Shown in pieces: positions 55,613 to 64,000 of a stretch of DNA of 64,000 nt (position 1 is its first letter; each line of letters begins with the position of its first letter). A program made the translations under genes and the position numbers. Location of the stretch: assembly GCA_033977485.1 (NCBI GenBank), contig CM066983.1:68353510-68417509 (forward strand). The letters are read 5' to 3'. Origin of the DNA: Hydrangea macrophylla (taxonomy: Eukaryota; Streptophyta; Magnoliopsida; Cornales; Hydrangeaceae). Under the pieces are notes generated by a model. It saw nothing but the letters and a program-made list of their open reading frames with translations, searched no databases and was not told the DNA's origin.

Positions 55613-58600
55613 GTTCAACAAAGTGATCCGAACATCAAAGAGGTTGTCCTTAGGCTCTGTTTGGTTTGCGGATTTAGAATAAGGAAAAACAAGAAGGTAA
55701 ACTATTGCTCTAGTGTTTTCCGTCATGTTTTCCGTGATGCTTAAATAGCATTGAGAGTTCGAAATTTTCAAAATACAATATGAAATAGAAAAAAGGGAAG
55801 TGAAAATTCAAATTTATACTTTTCACCATATTTTCTTTTCCTTCATCCGACAGTTTTCTTTATTACCCAAACAAAGGAAAAAGTGTTTTTCTTAGGCTCC
55901 GTTTGACAGGCTTTTTTGTCCATGGAAAACATTTTCTTCACTAATTTTCCAGCTAATGTGGTGTTTGGTTGCCTCAATTTTCCATATAATTTTTTCCACA
56001 GAAGGGGGATCACGTGACCAATTTTTCCTCATTTTTGAAGAAAAAATTTTCCTCCCTATCCCCTAAAAACCAAATTCCATGGAAAATTTTTGAGCAACCT
56101 ATCAAATTCCACAAAAGGGGTCACGGTCAGTATCTCTCACCAAGGTCACGATCTCTCTCTCTCTCGAGTCTCGACTCTTCAAATCACCATAGCCTCAGAT
56201 CGATCTCCAAATCGCCACTTTTGACCAAGGTTGGTTTCTATTTATTTTTTTTGTAAATTTGGACTAATGATTGGTTTACTTTTCTTTCCTCCTCTTTTTT
56301 TTTTTTTTTTTTTCCTTTAGAGGATAAATTACAGTAACACCCTCTCAAATATGACTCTTTTTCAAATATGTCCCTAAACTATAAAACTTGACAAACTAAC
56401 TCTCCTCATTTTACCTTTTTCACTAAAACATCTTCCATTAAAATTCGTCCCAAAAAAGAACGTTTTTTTAATCATATGAGCAACATATGATGCAAAATAT
56501 TAACAACATGATATCTATTTATCCCTCCTTCGTGCCGTTAGAAATTTTAGGGCAAAATAATCCTTTGCTACGTACATAATTGTCCTTCGTTGTACTTTTG
56601 TTCTAAAATTTTAGGCAATTTTGTTCTAACATTTTCAACAACTCAAAGAAAAGACAACAAAGTTAAGTTGCTATCTAATTTTGGACTAGAAGACCAATGA
56701 TAGTATTAAAAAACCTATTGGTATTATCTAATTTGTATTGTACGTCTCCACATCCCAAGTTCTCCATAGCCGGGGACGCTTTTTTCACACTTTAAGAATC
56801 ACAAAGCAGTCTACTCTTCGTGCTCTCTTACTAACATGCTATGGTGACTAAATACGATTGATCTTTACACAAGTGTGCACTTTCAAGCTTTGTATTGAAG
56901 GTAATTACTATTCCTTACTCTTCTATTCATTTATTCAACTTACTTATGATTTTCATTCTCATTACTATTAATGTATTGTGTTTTTGATCAATCATCTAAT
57001 GGTCAAAATGAAAACAAAAAACTATGAGTTATAGTAACATATATCTCTTAAGAGTTATAGTAAATATCTATAATAAGAATGGTAAGACTCTTCACGATCC
57101 TGATATCAATTCTTAGTATTATATCACTCAGACTCCCGATTTGTTTTTTGTTTTTTTTTCCTTCCGGAGCTCTATGATAGATCACTCACGGTTTTGTTTA
57201 TTCCATACCAACAATAATATACGTAACTTTTATCAGACGTATTCTAGGTAAGATATGCATTCAAAAAATTTCATGAATCAATTTCAACTACTTGACGATT
57301 TGGTTACCCATTTAACATAGAGTGCATTTTTCTCACTCTTGCTTTCCCACCACTACCATACTGATATGTGTCATATTCCATTCCCATTTTACCCATTCTT
57401 TAGCAACACAATTATTGAATTTAAAACTTAATTGAGTATTTTGCTTTATAAAAAGTTAATATTGTTATCTTATTAACAATAATTCGTATAATTGCCATCA
57501 TAGTTTAAGTTCCACAAAAAAGGTAGAAATTTAGACAGATTTAGCCTATGATAATAACCCAATTAAGTGGTAAAAATAAAAGTTTAAGCATATATATATA
57601 TATATATGTATGTATTTTACAGTGTGTTTGAATTGAAAATGCAGCCAAAAATCCATTAAAAACCTTAATTGAAAAAATTCGACTGAAAATAATTCATTGA
57701 ATGCAGTCTATTTCAATACTTGACACACATTTTTATGTACAACAAATTCATCCGCTTAAAATTTTCAGTACTTAAAATTCAGCACTTAATTTTTAATTTT
57801 ATCAAATGGACGCTTAGGCCATTTTTAGCTCATGAACAAAGGAAACCTCAAACCATTTTCTTTAATATTTTCGTTTCTTTTTTATCCCTCAATACGTGCA
57901 CCAAATAGAGCCTAAAAGTTTCTTTCAACATAGATTATCAATACATTCTCATAATTTAAGGACTTTAAATTAAACTAAAACTACTATCTTATTGGTTTTT
58001 TCTATTTATGGTCTTAGTAGATTCTATTTTTTTCCTTCTCACTCAAGTTTCTATATACTTTCTCTCTCTTTAGGTGGACTCCATGGTTAAGCAATTACTT
58101 ACAAATATCAATTCTCTTAATTATAGGACTCTTAACAAAACCAAAGATAACTACATATATAAAAATAAAAATAATAAAAGATTAGCAAGAAGGATGTATA
58201 TCTAACTTTTTATTTTATTTTTTTTAATCTTTTTCCAATAACAATAGTTTTTGCATTATAAATATTTTTTATGTAATTCTTTCACTTAGTATTGATGCAC
58301 AATATAGACTTTCTAAAAAAATTCGGTTGACGAATTAAAGAATTTTCAAGATATACAGCACAAAGTGTCTGACCATCTTGAACATGGAGGCCTCCCTAAA
58401 TCCTTTTTGTAGGAATTATCAAAGTTTAATATATAAATATATATATAATGTATAAGAAAGCTAGATCATGATCGATTTGTAACTAATTTCTAATTAGAAC
58501 ATATAAAATAATTTTGTAGTTCAATAAATGACTACACAAACTTCACGGTAAATGAAATAACATATATGGTCATACAATATATAAACAAATAGACATTATT

Positions 58601-58765
58601 AAATAACGAGCAAAGAAAATGGTATATTCAAAATATTGAAGATGTAAGAAAGAATTATTGCTAGGACATGTGGCAACATAGAAAAATAATTATTGAACTA
58701 ATAAACAAGTGGTATAAGAAGAATACTTCAACTGTATCTTTATTATTTTTGTAGTTGTATTAATT

Positions 58766-58796
<31 letters not shown>

Positions 58797-58860
58797 ACTT
58801 AACTCAAGTGTTTTCTATAAATTTTGGCTTAATGTTCCTAATTAGTTTATAGACGGGTAC
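55613..58860. other. Non-coding, hAT-like relics
   Basis: No exon of the ALIX-like gene or other gene could be found. TTAGGCTCTGTTTGGTTTGCGG at 55650 with ACCCAAACAAAGGAAAAAG near 55865 outlines one hAT-like MITE. CTTAGGCTCCGTTTGACAGG at 55892 and CCAAATAGAGCCTAA near 57,901-57,915 may bound a larger one. (CTT)n lies at 58,768-58,795; an (AT)n run at 57,592-57,607. Confidence 0.45.
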
Positions 58861-58893
58861 CATTCACATGCAACGCACGTGCGTTTAAACTAG
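58861..58893 (+). mobile_element. Helitron 3' terminus, plus orientation
   Basis: A perfect 14-bp palindrome AACGCACGTGCGTT (58872-58885) is followed by TAAA and CTAG at 58890-58893, then a host T. This is a Helitron 3' end. The 5' end was not located upstream. Confidence 0.6.
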
Positions 58894-58911
58894 TATATAT
58901 ATATATATACA

Positions 58912-61620
58912 CTAGTAATTACCCGTGCCCGTAGGCACGGCGAAAAAAACCACCTCTGCTAATAACCGCATCTGCATATAATCATGATTCCAAATATATT
59001 GACTTGCTAATTAGCGAAAAAACACTTGTAATAACTTGCTAATTAGCGAAAAAAAAAACTGCCAGAAATATTAGACCTTGCTGTCAAGCTATAGAGCTAG
59101 AGGGTTTAAAAAAATATTCAACATTATTAGATAGCACGGAAGAGGTGAAATTTACTTTTTGCTCCTCTCGATCAAGTAAATTCAATGATGTGATTTAAGT
59201 GTTCACTTGATAACCCATCATTTCAGGTTTTTGAAAAAGTTGAAGTTGAATCATTTTCGCAATAACTTTTTAAAGATTTTTTGAAGTATAAAAAAAAAAA
59301 AAAAGATAAAAAAAAAAAAAAAAGAAAAAAAAAAAAAAAAGAAAAAAAGAAAGAAAGTAATGGTATGCTTCTTAAACTTGAATCTCAAATACATTGGAGA
59401 AGCATTTAGTATTCAAAATTTTGTAAGCATACACTCAAATTAAAATCGTATAAAAACTTCACATTTTGAATAAACTCAATTACATTTCCCCAGCTCATAC
59501 AAAACCGCACAAAATCATAATCCTTTATTGTGTTTTAATTGGGTTTACCGTTTTCCAGGGTCTTTATTTGGGGTGGGGATATATATTCTTACAGGGTATC
59601 CACGGTTTTAGTGTGTAGATAGCTTAGTAGTCCATTCCTATGTCCAGTAAACCTACTCTTTGATCAATAGACTTGCAAGCTTCTGCTGCTCAAAAAGAAA
59701 GAAAAATCAAAACCCAATACACCATGGGAAAATAATCATTTTTTTTGTACCAACAACAATTAAATTTATATTAAAAGGCCATATAGGAGTAAGAGCTATT
59801 AGCAGGACATGTATTATATCTCCCAAACCGACCCTACTGTGGTACCTCGGCCCCAATAAAGCATCACTCACCCTTACCCTTTTCTTTCAGTTAGGTATTA
59901 GTATTAAAAACATAAAGTGACCACCATAATATAGAAGCCACACCACACCACTTCCATCTCATATGTAACCCGACAACGACTCCAACACTATAGCCTCTAC
60001 ATAGACATGCAAAAAAACTAATATCTAAACAAACTACAGGGAAAATACACAATCAATCAACAAATTTAGTCATGAAGCTTCCAAAATTGCAGACTCAATC
60101 ACTAAATTCCCAAAATCACCCGTGTGAAAACCTATAAAAACCTACTGCATTCTTTCTTCCAATAACTGGCAAAAAAAACTGTAGTTCTTCCAAAATTTGA
60201 ACTGTGGAATAAATTTCGAGACACTTGGAACAAATGGAATAGAAATTTTTGAAAACAAAGAATGTGAATTCACGTTGCAAGTGGAGAATAGAAGTACTCA
60301 AATTTTCAACGAAAAGCTCATAGTGAACATTTTTCCTAGTCCTTTAACAAATCCATGAACCAAATTTCTATTGGGAAACAAAAAAAAAAAAAGAAACCAT
60401 TCAAGTAAATTAAAATTTCATTAGACAACATTCAAGTACAGTGCCAAGATTAAAAAAGAAGGATTTTTTTTTATTTTTTATGGAAAAAAGATGGAACTTA
60501 AGTTGTTCTTCCATTAGAAATTCTAAATCACAATCAGTTCCACACTTTCAGACTGATTGAGACTGAACTTAGCTTATTCTATATGGGATGGTTCACTTGA
60601 AGTTAAGCATTACCACCACAAACACGCAAACAAATCTTTGCATAAAAAATCATCAATTAAAAGAACCATCAGTATGAATTAAGTGATCACATAAAAAACC
60701 AAGAGAGCCATACGCCATGTTTGGATAGGAAAAGAGAAGAAAGAATGAGGTCAAAGTTCTTTGATCACCTTTTATTTCGGAGAGGCAAAGTTTTTTTATC
60801 CCCCTTTCTTAATGTGCATAGAACTTTAAATCCAACAATAACATTAATTTCTTCAAAAATGCAATAGCTTTTACAGCAAACTTCCCAAAGAAGCAGGAAA
60901 ACTAAATCTTGAGTTACAAAATGTGAGCTTTTAACCCCCAAAAAGAGAAGTTTCGTCGTGTGAACACGGCGCACCCACCTGATTAAATGCTTTGAACTTT
61001 TGGTTTAAGGTCTTATTATCACTAATCATTTCAAAAAAGACAAATTTGAGAGAACAACCCACCCACGTAATTAATTGAATAGACAATGCAAATTTAACCG
61101 CTACTTGCAATTTAGTCAGAAACATATAAATGTTGCAGTACTAACTTGAAAAAAGATCCAAAGAATTCCAACGTGAGGCATTCTCGAATGAATTCCACAG
61201 TCAAATGAGGCAGGGTGACTAACTTTGGAGAGAGAGAGAGAGAGAGAGAGAGGTGGAGTAAATAGTGGGTTAGGAATTAAACTGGTGAGATACGTGGGGT
61301 GGTTATTTTTGGGAAATGTTGCCACGTGCATGTTAGTCACCAAAGTTAGCTTGCTATGTTAGGTGGTTATTTTTTGGGAAATGTTGCCATGTGCATGTTA
61401 GTCACCAAAGTTAGCTTGCTATGTTAGGACGTGCATATGTTCATGGTTGCCACGTAGAATGTTAGTCACCAAAGTTAGTCATCTAGCTATTTCGGTACAG
61501 TGTGTATACGGTTTTTGGTGGATAATCTAACGGTTCAAAATATCTAACTCTCTCTCAAGGGCTGAGATTAAAAGTTGCTAAAATGCGAGGGACCTACACC
61601 GCCCTCCCTTATTATATAGA
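58912..61620 (-). mobile_element. Non-autonomous Helitron, minus orientation
   Basis: On the minus strand it starts TCTATATAATAAGGGAGGGC at 61620 after a host A. It ends with a hairpin (CCGTGCC / GGCACGG, complement of 58923-58940), then GTAATTA and CTAG (58915-58912) followed by T. This gives a 2.7 kb element with both canonical ends and no Rep/helicase coding sequence that I can see. It holds an A-rich run at 59,290-59,360 and a tandem duplication at about 61,298-61,435. Confidence 0.7.
61298..61480. repeat. Tandem duplication of a TTAGTCACCAAAGTTAG unit
   Basis: Two near-identical units of about 71 bp (GGTGGTTATTTTTGGGAAAT ... GCTTGCTATGTTA) from about 61,298, then a third, shorter and more diverged unit ending TTAGTCACCAAAGTTAGTC near 61,480. 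Part of the Helitron near its 5' end. Confidence 0.8.
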
Positions 61621-62212
61621 TTATAGTGCAGATAGTAAAACTTGATAGAACCATAGTAATTAAAGGTGCAACATACACTTAGTCGCAAATGCCTCTCAGG
61701 GCATAGGCTCGAGGAAAAGGCGCCAGCCCCAGCAAAATAAGGCGAGTAGTGCTACATACACACATTTTTTGACACACTTTTTAAACATTAATTCACATGC
61801 ATGTAGATTATTTGTACAGTTAAGAAACGCTGCCCTCTAAAGCAATGTTCTTAACAAATTTTGGTTGGATTAGGTGCAAAGTATATATCATGGTTCTATC
61901 TTTGACTTTCTAAAGGACATGGATTAGGTGCAAAGTATGAGAATGTGAAGTGTAATTTTACCTCAAATGTTGCTTACTCTGTTTTGGTCACGGTGGATCT
62001 TTTCTAGATGTGGAAGGTTCTGTATTCTACATATAAGTTTCCATGGTAGTTATAAGTTTGATACTTAACCCACCATGGAGATTGTTTAAAAAAAAAAAAA
62101 ACAAAATTGAAATCATACATGTAGAAAAAAAAAAAAAAAAGTGGTTAAATGGTGTGGTTAAGAAAATCTAAAAACATTACTGCATTATAGAGACCATCCA
62201 TGGTATACACAT

Positions 62213-62254
<42 letters not shown>

Positions 62255-63034
62255 AGCAAATCATAGGGTTTTACAAGCAGTGATGGAGGCAAGACTGTGA
62301 TTGCGTTTGAGAGTCGTGAGACTGGGAGAGACCACTGGTGATAGAGAGAGAGAATGAGAGGAATTGAGGATGACCAAAGAGAGTGTAGATAAAGAATATA
62401 GTGGTCATAACAATAACAATGGGCGGGTAGAGATTGCAAATACAAATCTGTTTGAGAGAGAGAGAAACGTGGGGCAGTAAGCTTTTTGGGAGAGAGAGAG
62501 AGAGAGAGATGGGGCACTAATTTTTTTCCTGGGTTTTGGTGTGTACGTGTGTGAGAGTGAGAGGGAGAGAGAGAGAGAGATTAGTAATCTTTTTGGTTTG
62601 TGAGGCAAAAAGAGGGAGATGTGGGGCAGAGAGAGTGTGTGCGTGTGAGACAGAGAGAGAGAGAGAGACGTGGGGCTTATTTGTGGAGTAGTGAACAATT
62701 ATTTTTAAGCAATAGAACGAACATCATGGATCTCATCTTGAAATTTAGAGATTTGAATAAATAGTGCCTACCCTACTCCACTGCCAAATGTTAGTTGGCC
62801 ATCTCTTAAATAGCTTTGACGTGGGAACAATGTATAGTGAAAGACTGAGAGATTGCCATGTCATACTAACATTGTGGGTGAGGGTTTTTTTATATTGAGG
62901 TGAGTTAGTGGATTAAACCTTTTTTTTGTAGACAAAGAATCTAACGGTTCAAAATATCTAATTCTCCCTCAAAGGTTGAGATTGAAAGTCTCTAAAATGG
63001 GAGGGCCCCACACCGCCCTCCCTTATTATATAGA
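61621..63034 (-). mobile_element. Second Helitron 5' end and body
   Basis: At 63034 the minus strand again reads TCTATATAATAAGGGAGGGC after an A, and the next 100 bp match the 5' end of the element ending at 61620. The 3' end of this second copy was not found within 61,621-63,034. It contains a poly(A) run at 62,214-62,250, many (GA)n tracts (62,345-62,670) and a GAGTAGTGCTACATACACAC MITE-like start at 61,743. CT-rich open frames here are low-complexity artefacts. Confidence 0.45.
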
Positions 63035-63036
63035 TA

Positions 63037-63221
63037 TACGGTCGGGCTTTTAAGTGAACATAGTTGAGTGAACATACCCAGTGAACATGTTTTTTAGCCT
63101 AAAAAACCCGCGGATCAGTGGGGCGAGCATGTCAGCGGGGCAGCCGTGGGTTTTTTTAGGCTAAAAAACATATTCTCTAGGTATGTTCACTCAACCTTGT
63201 TTACTTAAGAGCCTCACTGTA
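63037..63221. repeat. Palindromic MITE
   Basis: 185 bp with inverted ends TACGGTCGGGCTTTTAAGTG and TACAGTGAGGCTCTTAAGTA. An inner TTTTTTAGCCTAAAAAA block occurs on both arms (about 63,091 and 63,151). The TSD is not clear because of flanking ATA repeats. Confidence 0.65.
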
Positions 63222-63229
63222 TACATATA

Positions 63230-63370
63230 TACACATACAGACACATATATACACACACATTCAGAACAGATTCAGACCGACATACATATATATATATATA
63301 TACACATACAAACACAGATACATATACATATATACATATACAAATTTTGAAATACATATACATATACATA
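63230..63370. repeat. Irregular ACATATA microsatellite
   Basis: Imperfect (ACATAT)n/(AT)n/(AC)n tract with no coding sequence. Confidence 0.85.
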
Positions 63371-63399
63371 TTGAGCTAGGGTTTTGAATTTGTTGTTTC

Positions 63400-63982
63400 A
63401 ATTGATTTGATTAAAAATTGATAAGCTAGAGTTTTGATTTGCTACACATTCGGTTGATTCATATGTGTGTGTATATATATATATGAATATGAATGTGTAT
63501 TAATCACATTTCATTTGTGCTTGTTTAATATTACGGGGGCAGTCCTTCCAGAGAATTCAAATTCGTCCAAGAGTTACTCATCAGCAGTTAAAGAGTTGAT
63601 AATTTTATCAAACTTTTTGTATTACTTAAATTTGTTTTCATATGCAATTGTGTTTGTATTCAATTAAGAGAAATGTGGATGGTGGTTTTTGCTCATCCTT
63701 TTTGTATTTGAATTGCTTTATGAGTTCTTGTACTAGGCTTGTAATATTTCATTAAGTTGTTATTTTGGTTTAGTCACAAGCATATGACACTAGCAAGGGT
63801 TAAATAGGCTATAAATTGTAGGCTAGAGTTAGGGTAAAGGAGCTTTTTGATTATTTTGATATTTGTAATTGGTTTATACCAAGTGAGCCTAAGAGCTCTT
63901 CTTTTAGGGTTTGGGTCCAGTTTGTTCTTAAACTCATCTCTTCAGCTCTTAAATTGACATCATATGCATTTGATTTGCATCA
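63400..63982 (+). repeat. LTR end of a retrotransposon entering the window edge
   Basis: The sequence ..GCATCA ends at 63982, then TT and the primer-binding-site sequence TGGTATCAGAGC at 63985-63996. The bases before it should be the 3' part of a 5' LTR in plus orientation. The left end is a guess because the partner LTR lies outside. No gene is seen in it. Confidence 0.5.
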
Positions 63983-63984
63983 TT

Positions 63985-63996
63985 TGGTATCAGAGC
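63985..63996 (+). other. tRNA-Met-type primer-binding site
   Basis: TGGTATCAGAGC, complementary to the 3' end of initiator tRNA-Met. It is the usual priming site of plant copia and some other LTR elements, and also occurs at 4570 (plus strand) and, on the minus strand, at 31875 and 52572. Confidence 0.65.
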
Positions 63997-64000
63997 TTTG

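Noticed and set aside
62212..62698. Ser/Leu-rich minus-strand frames
   Set aside because: They are translations of (GA)n microsatellites and a poly(A) run.
1..64000. tRNA, rRNA or organelle insertions
   Set aside because: I looked for cloverleaf-like and organelle-gene sequence by eye and saw none; the tRNA-Met complement stretches are retrotransposon priming sites.

Overview
The window is nuclear DNA from a flowering plant, most likely a eudicot. It is AT-rich and intron-bearing, with very few genes and many plant-type transposable elements (Ty1/copia, Ty3/gypsy, MULE, PIF/Harbinger, hAT, Helitron and MITE relics). I cannot name the species. Only two host genes can be supported. One is a CYP88-family cytochrome P450 on the minus strand (six of an expected seven exons, between 16144 and 1166). 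The other is the last coding exon of an ALIX/BRO1-domain protein on the minus strand (55610-55062). Almost everything else is mobile DNA, much of it nested, and many insertion boundaries can be fixed by target-site duplications (TSDs).

Layout. 1-16.3 kb: the P450 gene. Its six visible exons join into an uninterrupted 420-codon reading frame, but intron 2 has grown to 11 kb. That intron holds an 8.9 kb copia element (2515-11413, TSD GAAAC). The copia is itself interrupted by a DNA element carrying an F-box gene scrap (inside its 5' LTR) and by a gypsy solo LTR (inside its reverse transcriptase, TSD GGTAC). Smaller introns hold MITEs, and the far end of the gene has a hAT relic and a Helitron terminus. 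The exon with the heme-binding cysteine is not in the window. 16.3-21.9 kb: non-coding DNA packed with MITEs, several with exact 9-bp TSDs. 21.9-36.3 kb: a three-level nest, PIF/Harbinger relic (TSD TTA) > MuDR-type MULE with transposase (TSD TTTATTTTT) > copia element with 1,656-bp LTRs. 36.3-39.3 kb: hAT relics and microsatellites. 39.3-52.8 kb: a graveyard of LTR elements: a truncated gypsy with gag, protease and half a reverse transcriptase; a second gypsy reduced to gag zinc knuckles, an integrase tail and an LTR; an unassigned LTR-like stretch with 40-bp repeats; a SIRE-like copia solo LTR; a reverse-oriented gypsy LTR; and a small copia LTR. 54.5-55.6 kb: the ALIX-like exon. 55.6-64 kb: hAT-like and Helitron DNA, including two Helitron 3' ends pointing at each other, then the LTR and primer-binding site of a copia-like element that continues past the window.

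The retroelement genes are broken by frameshifts, stops or insertions, so none looks autonomous. The host genes do not form a pathway together. I found no evidence for a wholly new genetic system. The most interesting items are the P450 gene keeping a perfect frame around a heavily invaded intron, the dated order of nested insertions, a copia insertion without a TSD, the converging Helitron ends, and small palindromic repeat arrays inside unrelated LTRs.
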